Part shown: positions 1 to 10,578 of the stretch, one piece after another
Layout: each line of letters starts with the position of its first letter
Numbering within the stretch: the stretch's first letter is position 1
The notes under the pieces: model-generated
Seen by the model: the letters and a program-made list of their open reading frames with translations, nothing else
Told to the model about the DNA's origin: nothing
The model's database searches: none
NCBI GenBank assembly: GCA_022560025.1
Contig: JAFISE010000069.1
Coordinates: 1-64,000, forward strand
From: Stagonosporopsis chrysanthemi
Lineage: Eukaryota; Ascomycota; Dothideomycetes; Pleosporales; Didymellaceae
Direction of reading: 5' to 3'
DNA: 64,000 bases
Translations under genes and position numbers: made by a program

Positions 1-59
1 CGTGGTGTGGAGCCATTATACGTTGAGATAGGATAGATGATCAAGATTAGTGGGGTGCG

Positions 60-340
60 CGACTCGCTTGTATGCGCGACTCGCTTGTCAAACACGTTAT
101 ACTAGAAATATATTAAGAATATATTAAAAAATCTAAAAAATCTATAAAGTAGAGGTTATTAAAGAGCTGTATTTTAGAGTAAGAGTTAGACTAAAGTTAG
201 AGTTAAGTTAAGGTTAGAGTTAGCTTAGAGTAAGAATCTTCTAGAATTAAGACTATATATTTATTTATTATTTTAAACTTTAAAATCTAATATATTTAGA
301 GTATATTATAGCTAAAGCAGAGTACATTGACTCTACGCTA
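60..340. repeat. AT-rich low-complexity tract, probably a decayed transposon
   Basis: About 280 bp rich in TA and TTAGAGT-like words, unlike the rest of the window. A 15-bp word (cgcgactcgcttgta/c) is repeated in tandem at about 58-89, just before it. The composition resembles a RIP-mutated repeat of filamentous ascomycetes, but no transposase could be read, so the family is unknown. The tract may continue past the left edge of the window. Confidence 0.45.
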
Positions 341-897
341 GTAAGACTATTAGGAAGTTGAGCAGGTGTGATAAGAAGTTGACAAAGAGTAGGGTTGGTC
401 AGCCGAGCTCTAGCGTTCGTCAGCTTAAGTGTATCCTCACTCGAAGGCTGCCTATACCGCATCCCAGAGCTTCCAAGCAGCTACTTGGCACGCTGCGGCA
501 CTAGTAGGGATAAACAAGCTAAGCCAAAAACACCAAAGTACTGCTCTTGTATACATACGAAGTTAAGCATACTGTGGTATAACCTCGCCTACTAGTATTT
601 GACGTTACTGTAGTATCAGGCGAAAGTAGAGTCCTTAGCCAGTGTTTCGACTAGTGTTCAGAAATCCTATTTTGCTGTAACAACAGATCTGTACAAAGAA
701 ATTTGCGGTTACTAAGGCTGAGGCAGCCTGCTTGTAGGTGCAATGTCTGTTATTAATCACGGTAGAGGCCTCGAGAAATCCTTGTCACATCCCTGTGTGC
801 ACCGACCAGTGGCGCTACTTTTGCCCGATACCATAGTAATATTAATGTATTTTGGTTGGAACGCATGGTTATCAATTGGCTGTGATTCTGCTTGTTC
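341..897. other. Intergenic DNA without a supported gene
   Basis: Short open frames on both strands are interrupted, and none resembles a protein I know. It lies between the AT-rich tract and an inverted-repeat element and may be part of the same repeat debris. I see no RNA gene. Confidence 0.4.
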
Positions 898-1055
898 TAC
901 AAGGGGGGTCCATGAATGAATGAGAATACTAGTGTCGGTATCGATCCCATGAGAACCAATAGAATATGTTAGAAGTAGGTACTGACCACTGAGAAACCTC
1001 TGGAAATTTCGGTGTGGCAGCTCGCATTCTCATTCACTCATGGACGCCCCTCGTA
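898..1055. mobile_element. MITE-like element with 30-bp terminal inverted repeats and TA ends
   Basis: Positions 900-929 and 1024-1053 form an imperfect inverted repeat, 26 of 30 bases matching; the core gtccatga.tgaatgagaat is shared. Each arm is bounded outside by TA (898-899 and 1054-1055), as expected of the TA target duplication of Tc1/mariner/pogo-type transposons. The interior is only about 94 bp and has no coding capacity, so if mobile it would be a non-autonomous element. It lies about 130 bp upstream of the epoxide hydrolase start and may affect its promoter. A hairpin-forming regulatory site is the alternative. Confidence 0.5.
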
Positions 1056-1182
1056 TTGTTAATTGGGCTCTAGTCAGATCCTTCGAAATCCTTTGAAGAT
1101 GCCGAGTGGCTGCTCGGAAGCTCCAGGATGCGGTATAATGTTTTAAATCAATGAAAATTTCCAGCTACCATCAGATCAAACT

Positions 1183-2208
1183 ATGGATTCGTTAACAGCG
1201 CACGACATCGTATTGAGAAACGGCGAAACAACACGTTACTATGAAGGTGGCTCCAAAGATGGCGTGCCTCTAATCTTTATCCATGGATGGCCTGGCATTG
1301 CTGAGACGTGGAAACACCAACTTGCTTACTTCTCTGCGCGACCGGGATACCGAGTTATTGCCCCTGACATGCGCGGTTACGGCAACTCTACAGCGCCTAA
1401 GGATAAGAGGGCTTATTCCTTAGAGGCCCTGAATGAAGAATTCGTCGATTTTGCAAAGCAACTGGGTATCAAGAAAGCTGTATGGATTGGACACGACTGG
1501 GGCTGCGGCTTAACCCACACACTTGCTGGCCATTACCCTGAGCTCTTTATCGCTCTAGTGTCCATGGCAGTTCCCTACCATACTGTCGAACGAGGACTCC
1601 ACTATATCAAGCCTCTAATCAACCGTGACATCTATCCTGAGGACGAGTACGAATGGGGCCAGTGGGACTACTTTTGGTACTACCAGTCTAATACTGAGGA
1701 TGCTATCAAGATCTTTGAATCTGAGATTGAGAAGGTCACAAAAGCCATATTCGTTCCCCACGACCCTGGGAATAAGGAGAAGCGTTCTCACACGGCCACA
1801 GTCGCGAAGGATGGAGGCTGGTTTGGCGGAAAGCCTGAGAGTCTGTCTGATTTGCCTCTCAGTTCCACTGTGTTGGATGAATCGCTGTACGAGAATCTGG
1901 TCAGAGGTTTCAAAAAACACGGCTTCTTTCCTCCAACGGCTTATTATCTCAATGACGACGCCAACTCGACATACTCACAGAGTGAGAAGAACCACGGTAT
2001 ACTGAAGTTCCCAGTGCTATACTTGGACCCGGTGCATGACGCTGTCGTCACGCCGACCCTTACGCCGAACTTTGCAGAAGTGCAGGCAAAGTACACCGAG
2101 GATCTCACGTATGAAAGCATCGAGTCAGAACATTGGCTACAGCTAGAGAAGCCCAACGAGGTAAACGAAGTGTTGGAGAAGTGGCTAAGCAATAAGGTAT
2201 CAGTGTAG
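1183..2208 (+). CDS. Epoxide hydrolase (alpha/beta-hydrolase fold)
   Basis: Single-exon 341-aa protein. It should open epoxides to vicinal diols through a covalent ester on an aspartate. The HGWPG oxyanion motif is at residues 34-38. The nucleophile elbow GHDWG is at 103-107, with Asp105 as nucleophile; Asp rather than Ser is the hallmark of epoxide hydrolases and haloalkane dehalogenases. The acid Asp lies in a DPVHD stretch and the catalytic His in EHWLQLEKP near the C-terminus. A tyrosine-rich cap region (about 165-175, YFWYY) may supply the ring-opening tyrosines. There is no signal peptide, so it is probably cytosolic. It is convergent with the Zn2Cys6 gene downstream. Substrate is unknown. 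Confidence is high for the family and lower for epoxide over haloalkane chemistry. Confidence 0.88.
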   Translation: MDSLTAHDIVLRNGETTRYYEGGSKDGVPLIFIHGWPGIAETWKHQLAYFSARPGYRVIAPDMRGYGNSTAPKDKRAYSLEALNEEFVDFAKQLGIKKAVWIGHDWGCGLTHTLAGHYPELFIALVSMAVPYHTVERGLHYIKPLINRDIYPEDEYEWGQWDYFWYYQSNTEDAIKIFESEIEKVTKAIFVPHDPGNKEKRSHTATVAKDGGWFGGKPESLSDLPLSSTVLDESLYENLVRGFKKHGFFPPTAYYLNDDANSTYSQSEKNHGILKFPVLYLDPVHDAVVTPTLTPNFAEVQAKYTEDLTYESIESEHWLQLEKPNEVNEVLEKWLSNKVSV

Positions 2209-2828
2209 GTGTGTTCACAAAAACATGTAGCTAGTTCTCGTTGTACTATCGAAATCTATTTCCTGCTTTACGCCTACGTCTATTTTTCCAACAATTGCCG
2301 TGCTGCTTCTACTGACTTGATGATTTGTTTCGGGCCCAACATCGTACAAGTTTTCCTCACGCTGTTAGTTTTCCGACATCTGGGCGCAGCTCGTGCGAGT
2401 GCAGCTCGTCCTTGTAATTGGAACGATGGAGGTGTGGCTATCTGAGACGATTGTGCCAGAAGGCAACATTTGACGTGGCTTGCAAGGGTACAAAATTGAG
2501 CGGCATAAGTAGCGGACGCAGCGGGCTCTCGTTAGCCCGACGCGTTGGGACTAATTTATCAAGAGCTGAAACTTTCTCTCGCGCATTGGTCAGACGAGAC
2601 CTCAACATAGGATGGCATATTAGCGGAAGAAGGTGACGAGTTGTGAAACGATTCAGAAATCGAGGGCCGGGAGAGGGTGTGAGGGATTATAGATTCAGGC
2701 AGCAGATACAATGTCGAAGTGACGAAAAGCTGGTTCGCCAGATCACCAAGGTCACGGACCAGTATTTCGCACGGAAGAAAGGTTCAAGCTCTCCACCTCA
2801 GTTTGCCATCCCCACGCAGTATCTATGT
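2209..2828. other. Convergent intergenic region
   Basis: About 620 bp between the stop of the epoxide hydrolase and the stop of the Zn2Cys6 factor. It should hold both 3' untranslated regions. Open frames here have no recognisable content. Confidence 0.4.
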
Positions 2829-4681
2829 TTAGGACTTCTGTCGGCCAACATCAATCCAACTTTGAAGATTCGCAGTATGTACCAGCTCACTCGTATCCAA
2901 CCTCGCCATGATTTCCGTGAACTGCCGTACATAGTCCTGAGCCCGCTTTGCCGCTGGTTCAATAGCTGCAAATGGACATGCAAGCAGACCGACTGCAACG
3001 TCACGTATCTTGTAGACTAGATGATTCCCGTTCGGCTCCAAGTCTTTCTGCGGAATTGTGTGTAAGGCATGCAAAAGCTGATTGCAGATAGCCTCGCGGT
3101 CGTGCCACCGCTGCTCTGGAGACGTGAGTAGGCCCAGCTGGTCAAGTAACAGGCTTTGAAGCCACAGGTGGGTGACGTGGATGTTGGCACGTTGGATGGA
3201 GAATTGAGGAGAGAGGTTGCAGTGTGATAAGGGTATTGAGAGCGGTGAAACGCATTGCTGAAATGGCGAGCACACGTCATCTAATGCATGTCGGAGTTGA
3301 TCCAATCGATCGGTAAGATACGCAATCTGCGTGGAGGGGGAGCGAGCGCGGCAGCACATACACTGAGCTTTGCGCTTCGCACATGGATCTTCTAGACCTT
3401 GCCAGAAAACTCGCGAATGGATTATAAAGCCCGTAGTCAGCCTTGGTTGTTGTGTCGGTGAGACCACCACACAATCCCTGAAGATCTGCTCATCTTCAAC
3501 GTCAAGCGGCATCAACGCTTCGAGGTCGGTAGATTCCATTGTGGCATGGTCGAGAAAGGAAAGCTTCTCTTTACGGAAGCTCTGTATTTCCGAGTGAACG
3601 TAGGCATAAAATAGAAGCCAGAATCCTTTTTTGCGGAGCTGTGTTTCGATGCAGTCAAGGTCGTGGTACTCCTCGATGTGCTGGAGATTAAGCAATCGTC
3701 CCAATTGCATGCTTTCCACTTCCATCATGCGAGAACGATTGTGCTTTCCAACTTGGAACAAGGCAACAAGCATAAGGTACGAGATTGCCCACTTGTTGAA
3801 ACTGACGTTATCGAAATAGTCAGGCCCACGCAAGCTATCCAGTAGAGCCTGGCAAGAGTTGACTACCTCTACCCGTGATCGAAATTGCGATGACCCAGAT
3901 CCAAGATTATGGTAGCAGTCAAATCTGCTGGGTAGAAGGCCGACAACCACTGCACATATTGCAACAAGAAGGCCAAGAAAGTCATTGTCGTTGACATCGC
4001 GACCTTCGTCCAGTTGAACAACGAAGGTTGGTCGGTGAACAATTGGGATCAATGGATAGACATAGGTAAGATAGTCTCCCATGATAGTTCGAAGAAGTGT
4101 TCGAGAGCATATCACGTCGGTGGGAAATGGCCCTGAGCGGTCGGTAAAGACTGGAGATACATTTATAGATGATGTATGCCAAATGCTGGAACTGGCGACT
4201 TTCGGACTAGACGGCGCATGTGTTCTTCGCTTTCTGTGATGTCTTTCGTGAGCGTTGAGTTGAATAAGATCGGAGATTTCACTGGTAATTGAACAAACTT
4301 CGCGCCATTGCAAGCACACTGTAACTTGCACTCTCTACCTGTGGAGAGCAGGTCATCGAGACTAGCACAAGCCCCTCTGCGGCACTCGTGAAGTCGGAGG
4401 TCTGCAACGTTCGTAGGTCTGAGTCGAAGCAGCCAATCTAGACCAATGCAGCCATCCAACGCGTTCAAGGAACAGTCAACCTCAACTCACCTTTTGGGCC
4501 CTCTCTTCTCGATTGCCAACTCGAAAGTGCATTTCAGGTCGAGACGATGACATCGTGCGCATATCGTGCTTTCAGTAGAAGTAAACAGGTCGCAACGGGT
4601 CTTTCGAAGCCGACACGCATCGCATGCTCTCGAAATGCGCGGTGATGGGCACTCCGTGATCCCGATTCGTGGTGAAGACAT
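2829..4681 (-). CDS. Zn2Cys6 fungal transcription factor
   Basis: The first exon starts at ATG 4681 and encodes a binuclear zinc cluster (Cys20, 23, 30, 41, 44, 51; C-x2-C-x6-C-x10-C-x2-C-x6-C) followed by a basic KRGPKR stretch. It ends at a GTGAGT donor at about 4490. The long following frame, to 2829, carries the fungal-specific transcription factor domain, including YVYPLIPIVHRPTF. The splice between them is uncertain: keeping frame, an acceptor near 4333 would join directly, but a small extra exon in 4340-4470 is possible. The protein should be a nuclear DNA-binding regulator of about 560 aa. It lies downstream of the sugar transporter on the same strand and could regulate it, but this is only proximity. 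Confidence 0.8.
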
Positions 4682-4981
4682 AAGAAGCGTCAATTGATAA
4701 TTACGTCTTCATTTGAGGCGACTGCCAAGGCACCAGGAACGCGCTAGAAGCATCATCTCGGCCTCATTCCATCCGCGCGCGAAGCCGGCCTTCAGGGAGC
4801 GAACTCGCGTCATGCTCCCTTTTTGACTTGAGAGTTGGGGGCGGCAAGTGTCCTAATGTCACGGATATGCAGGGCAACGATGTGGCGGATAACCACAGTG
4901 TTGAAGTCTCAATGTTCAAAACTATAAGATAGTGAAGACATTTCACAGCCAATGTTCTTTTTTCGTAGCGATTTGGGTAAA

Positions 4982-6702
4982 TCATACCTTCTCTTCGTGC
5001 TTTGTGGTGAAGTCTTTTCCGGTCTCGGAGATGGCACTGTTAGCCCTAATAGCAGTCTCCTTCGAGTCAGTCACGGCGTCCTCGCCATCGAAAATGACCG
5101 CCATATGCTCCAGGGTATAACCTTTGGTCTCTGGGTAACAGAAGTACACCGTGAAACACATGGTAATAAGAACAACAATAAAGACGAAGTAGTACTTCCA
5201 GGCAATCGACTCAAGAGCGATAGGGTTGACGAAGGTATTGAAGAAAATAACCGCTACAGCAGTGATCCATGTAACAGTCAAGCCGTGAGAGCGGAGCCTA
5301 TATGGCCAGATCTCGCACGGGTACGCAGTCAGCAGCGGTGTACTGTGATGAATGATCAGCTTGAATACCTTATCGGTTTTCGATAGGAAAGTGAACTTAC
5401 AGAGCAATGTCATAACCAGCAAAGAAGATAAACAAAAATGGAATCACGGCGATACCAGTCGGACCGTGACCTGATTCTGCAAAAGCGCCGCTGAGCGCTG
5501 TGACAAGAATGTATGCCACAAGCATGATACCCGCTGAAGCGAGGAAGAGGGGCCGACGCCCGAGCCTCTCGACGCTGACAGCCGCTGCAACAGCGAACAA
5601 AAGGTTCCAGACCTGCAGAAATCCAGATATCAACGTTTGATCAGTAACGCTAGTAATACCTACAGTCCTCAGGACGAGGACAAGGTAATACGACACGACT
5701 CCGTTTCCGCACCACTGCGAGAAAGCACCCAGCGAGACTGATATGAGAAGGCGGCGTCGGTTGCCTGGTGTGCTGAACAGCTCCATGTAGCTTGCGTCCT
5801 TGAGCGTCGATTCGAGTTGGATTGCGGACGTAATCTCGATCATCTCGTATTCTACTAAAGCAGAGTTTGGGTCACCCCCGGCATGCGATTCGGTCAGCAT
5901 GTTGCGTGCCTTGATGCCCCCGTCAGTAGGTTGATCTTTGAATGATGATTGAAACATACCTCCTCAACCCGATCGACAGAGACCAGCCATCTTGGACTTT
6001 CAGGCGTCATGAGTAGTCCTGGAAGCGCGATCAGGGGAAGCAACAACTGGAGGACGGAAGGGATTCGCCACGCCCAATCATTCGTGTAATTGCGTGTGCC
6101 GAAGGTGACGAAAGCTGCGATGGTACCACCGACATAGTAGCCGCACATGAACAGGGCGCTCAATACGCCTCGGTATGATGGGTGGGAGATCTCGTTGATC
6201 AGAAGTGGAACTGCGTTGGCAAACCATGCAGACGCACAGCCTACTAGAAAGCGTGACATGATGAACGCAACCTGGCTATTGCTCAGGATAGCCAAAGAGC
6301 CCGCGAGTAGGAAAGTGTAGCCAACGTAGACTCCAGGCTTACGTCCATATTTGTTCGCCACGAAGGCTGTCAACGGATAGTTTGTACCCATTCCAATCCA
6401 GTAGACGGCGTTGAGGAAGCCAAGCCACGACCCAGTCGGTTTATCCATGAACGCCTCCCACTGAGGTAGAGCCTGGAGACCATTCATAAGACTCCCGTCG
6501 TACCCGTTCGCGGACGCTTCACTCGTTAGACGGTTCATCCCGATGAGCCATGGATAAACTCACAGAACATCACAAGTGAAAAGATGCAGAAGTGCAGCTT
6601 TACAAGGTGAGGTTTCGTGTACCACGGCTTGTCGTCTGGCAGAACAGCCGCCAGCTGATCGTGGCCAGTCTCGCTGCACGAGCCGGATCTAGAAGCACCC
6701 AT
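4982..6702 (-). CDS. MFS sugar/H+ symporter (Lac12-like)
   Basis: Four exons by my reconstruction: 6564-6702, 5960-6516, 5401-5909, 4982-5342; 521 aa. It has the sugar-porter signatures SSANGYDGSLMNGLQ in the first membrane segment, NKYGRKPG in loop 2-3, TPESPRWL after segment 6, ERLGRRPLFL in loop 8-9 and YPETKGYTLEHM near the end, so it should be a 12-segment plasma-membrane proton symporter. The YDGSLMNGLQ form is typical of fungal lactose permease-like carriers, but the sugar cannot be read from sequence. ATG 6702 has a good context (CACCATGG). Introns 1 and 2 (47 and 50 bp) appear to end in AAG rather than YAG; each has a clear branch site (CTAAC, CTGAC) and the joined protein is continuous. 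Confidence 0.88.
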
Positions 6703-8239
6703 GGTGATGAAAAAGAAGTTGGTGATCCCGCGGGAACCCGAAAGGCGCTTTTGGACGATGACGATGATAGGGGTCGACTAAGGCTTTATACGATAGAGAA
6801 GAATATCAACAAGATCCAAGCTGCTTCCATGCAAGAGCCATCATTTCTTGGAAATAATTGCCGACATGCCTGCCATGCGCGTGGAGTCCCCGGAAAATCC
6901 AGATCAGGAGAGCGTGCAAAGAGCGGAGGAGGTTTCGTGGAGTAGCGCACGGGGAAATGCACTTAGTGGATGTCAATGAGTGGTCTTGCACGGCGAATTA
7001 GCAGGACGAGGTGGAGAGACGGCGGACCTTTTTCGGCGGCCGCGGTTTTGCCGCACATCGCATTTCCAAATCCCTGGATGAGCACATGGCATCTCCACCT
7101 CAATCGTCGGACTCGGATCTGATCGCTTCCAGCATTGTAGCCCAGCCTCGCAGGCGTCGACCTAATGGTTGATTGTTGTACAACGAGACCAGTTCAATGG
7201 GACAATCGAAATCTGGCTCCGCACCTTTGAACTTGGGCTCGAAATTAGGTACGTCTCTTTAATTTATCGGTGACAACAAGACGACCTACGTAGCTTTATG
7301 ACCTACATGCATTGCCAACCTTTCAGCTTCCTGATGTCTGTGTATTAAAAAGGTTCCGCACCTAAAAGCTGCCAATCGCAGGTACTCAATACGACCCACT
7401 AAGCAGAAAATACATGCACATGCATTAGAATCTTAACTTCTCGTCTCGGTGGAGCTGTCAAAATTTAAAATTTGAAGCATCGATTTTCGAGAGCGTTATC
7501 GCTTGTTCGCGACGCCGAGTGAGCGTTCTTCGGTCCAGAAGCTTATCTCATTGGGGCTTTTGCTACGGGAGTATCCTGAACCGGTAATCTTGGTCAGCTG
7601 TTAAACAAAAAGGAGCTTTCTACACTCGGATTGAGGGGCTCAGGCAGCGTTGGAACGGCGATCTTGTTCGACGGGTATCGCACCCAGTACGCTACTGTAT
7701 CTGAGAACAGTCAGTTGCCGAAGACAAAAGAAAGCGCTTCTTCATTCAAATTCTGGAGAGTTTGAAGATGATCCCAAATGAAGGCGATCATGTGCATTCC
7801 TGACATCACTCTCACTATGCAACTCCATCTGAGATGCAAACAGAGTCTCAAAATGAATCGAGACGATTCAACAGAGCCATGTGAGGTTCGGGAAGGTGGT
7901 TAGATAAGCCGGAGGAAGACGAGGAGAAGTTTGCGGACTGCGGAGCTGTGGATCCTCTCATTGGCAGATTCATCGGCCTCCTCCGTACGTGGGGCAACAG
8001 CGGGGTACTGTAGCTTTGGAATGACCACCTTACTTGATGTAACGCAAATCTTGTGTATCTCTGAGTCCTCGTTCTTTCCTTCTCTTCTTCGACTGCACAT
8101 ATTTGTCTTTCACGACCTGATTTTCCCGATCTACAGGCAAGGCATCCTTCGCCTCGCAACACCTCATCGCCCGCGTCACGAGTCCGATATTGGAGTGGCG
8201 CCAAATCCGCTTTCACGACTCTCCTCCCGACCCTTCAGA
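6703..8239. promoter_or_regulatory. Divergent intergenic region, sugar transporter / alcohol dehydrogenase
   Basis: About 1.5 kb separates the two divergent starts and should hold both promoters. No gene is supported. A frame in phase with the dehydrogenase is open from 7931 but lacks family similarity. The pyrimidine-rich stretch around 8070-8110 would fit a fungal core promoter. I cannot assign specific operators. Confidence 0.4.
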
Positions 8240-9298
8240 ATGTCGACTGACTCGATACCGTCAACGCAGATTGCTGCGTGGGTCGACGAGCCCGGCCCAG
8301 ACTGCGTCCTCCAGATTCGCAATGACGTCCAAGTCAAACAGCCTGGCGAAAACGAAGTGCTCGTCAAGATTGAGTGCTCCGGCATCTGCCACTCGGACTG
8401 CCACGCGCTGCAGGTCAAAGGCAAATACGAACAGGTCCCCGGACATGAGGGCGTTGGAGAGATTGTGAAGCTGGGACCAGGTGCCTCAGAGGGTTTGCTA
8501 GGAAAACGAGTGGGTGTGAAGTGGCTGTGGAGCGCGTGCAAGGAATGCGGCAGCTGCAAAGTGGGCAAGATCAACCATTGCGCGAAGCAAATCAATTCGA
8601 GCCGCCAGGTCTGGGGCACTTTACAGCAGTACGCTGTTGCGCACGCCGACTTCGTCACGCCAATCCCAGATGGTGTGAAAAGCGAGGTTGCGGCACCGTT
8701 ATTGTGCGCTGGATTAAGCTTGGCTGGCGCGGTCTCGAAGCTTGCGCCTGATGTCGTTCCTGGCGAATATGTTGCCATCGTCGGTGCTGGGGGAGGTCTA
8801 GGACACATCGGCGTACAGATTGCCAGTCTGAAGGGGTACAAGGTCATTGGCATTGACAGTGGCGCGGACAAAGAGAAGCTATGTCGAGAGATGGGTGCTG
8901 TGGGCTTTGTCGATTATGCCAAGCAGGATGTGGTCCAGGCAGTCAAGGATTTGACAGACGGTGAAGGCGCGCATGGTGTTATCTGTGTTGCGGGCAGCGA
9001 AAGGGCGTACGAACAGGCGCCTGCGCTCTTGAGGAACAGTGGTGTCTTCGTCTGTGTCGGTCTTCCGCCGGACACGTATATGTTCCCCATGTCGCCCATC
9101 CACATCGCGAATAGAGGCCTTATCATCAAGGGGTCTTCGACTGGAACTGCTGAGCAGATGCGAGAGCTGCTACAGCTGGCGCTGGAGGGCAAGATCACAC
9201 CCAAGATCGAAGTCTACGACTTTGAGGATTCGCCAAAAATCATACAGGAGTTAATGCGCTATGAAGTAACCGGACGCAAGGTTGTGCGCGTACCTTGA
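8240..9298 (+). CDS. Zinc-dependent alcohol dehydrogenase (medium-chain, yeast ADH type)
   Basis: Single-exon 352-aa protein, the usual length of yeast-type ADH. It interconverts primary alcohols and aldehydes with NAD+. Catalytic zinc ligands are Cys50, His69 (GHEGVGEIV) and Cys156; the structural zinc uses Cys100, 103, 106 and 114. The Rossmann motif GAGGGLGHIG is at 182-191, and Asp206 at the end of the following strand fits NAD over NADP. I chose ATG 8240 because the family's usual N-terminus starts here; the same frame is open for 103 more codons upstream without conserved content and is probably 5' leader. No targeting peptide is evident with this start. Other MDR alcohol dehydrogenases are the alternative. 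Confidence 0.9.
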   Translation: MSTDSIPSTQIAAWVDEPGPDCVLQIRNDVQVKQPGENEVLVKIECSGICHSDCHALQVKGKYEQVPGHEGVGEIVKLGPGASEGLLGKRVGVKWLWSACKECGSCKVGKINHCAKQINSSRQVWGTLQQYAVAHADFVTPIPDGVKSEVAAPLLCAGLSLAGAVSKLAPDVVPGEYVAIVGAGGGLGHIGVQIASLKGYKVIGIDSGADKEKLCREMGAVGFVDYAKQDVVQAVKDLTDGEGAHGVICVAGSERAYEQAPALLRNSGVFVCVGLPPDTYMFPMSPIHIANRGLIIKGSSTGTAEQMRELLQLALEGKITPKIEVYDFEDSPKIIQELMRYEVTGRKVVRVP

Positions 9299-10578
9299 GC
9301 AAAGCAATAACTAGAAAAGACACGAGTTTTAAGCGTCAAATTCAGCATTGGCAGAGTATGGCAGTGACTAGGGACTGGGAACGAATAGCGAGCGAGCGAG
9401 GTGTTATGGGGTTGGATCCTTGCGGACTGTCATTGAAAGCAAAGACGGAAGGAACGAAGGTACGTTACCCAGGAACAATTTCAACCCCTGTTGCATTCGC
9501 CGCCCATATGTGCTTCGGACCCATCACAAGCCTTCCTGTACGAGATGCCATGCTTCTGCTCAACTCAGACAACGTTGTAAAATTCACATGTGAAGTCGCA
9601 CTCTGCATCAGTGTCGTCATCGTCATGGCATGAAGATATAGTCACCGGCGGGTCAGAACCATCAAATTCTTCTTGCACGCATGCTCGCCGTCCAAAAACG
9701 ACATCCAGATCACAACTCAACGCCTATTGGCCGGTTTGACTTAACACTTCTGGCTCATAGTAGACGTCATTCCGCCCATGGCTGTAAGCTACACTCTGTT
9801 CGGCATAAACCTTGTATTCGAAGCTCCAGTGAAGGTCATGCTCGTTCACAATGCGTAACAGCTTCTCTCACGAAGGCGAGATAGACTGAAGATTTAGGCT
9901 CTGCGACGGTGTGCATCGACAAGGTTCCTGCTTCAGCAGGGGCGTAGGGACCGTCCTGTTAATACCAATGTTAGTCACCAGTCAAATTACCTCCACGCTG
10001 CTTCCAGAGTGGGTCATCATACTGGTTGCTTCACTGTGCGACTGCGTGGGACGCTGCAGAAACCCGTTGCATACACTTGTTTTGCATCAATCGCATCCTA
10101 TACTTGGAGGTTGGGTAGTGCAGGATCTCGTTGTGAGATTTGTTACAATAATCTGGAAAGCCCGCATGTATGCTGTGACCTGCAGGGCTGTGCTTTGGCT
10201 GAGGTGCGGCTGAGGACCTATGACGCCATCACGCTACAATTCAGCGCACAACCAACGCGTCGCATATCTTCGGCTCTAGCTTGCCTGAGTACTCCAGAAT
10301 ATTGGCGGTGTGTGCCATTGCATGTCAACATTCGAGGTCGTCCATGAGCGCTGTCTCTGCGATTGACGACCGGATAAGACGTGCCTAGCTCGCGCTAGAG
10401 TTTAACCCTATTTTTGCAAGGGTCAGAGTGCCCTAAATTGACCAATCTTGTTTCTTGTCTATGGGATGCCTGATGCATTCCGGAATGAAATACGAAGTCC
10501 TACTCACCTGACATACTCTGACGAGTCTTGCGAATATGACCACGACCATGCCAGAGTACAGCCGTGCCAGCACACGCC
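9299..10578. other. Intergenic region upstream of the arrestin-like gene
   Basis: About 1.3 kb with no open frame of recognisable content on either strand. It should contain the 3' end of the dehydrogenase transcript and the promoter of the arrestin-like gene. Confidence 0.4.

Noticed and set aside
7931..8239. 103-codon N-terminal extension of the alcohol dehydrogenase
   Set aside because: Open by chance; no conserved sequence and not a convincing targeting peptide. The family N-terminus starts at 8240.
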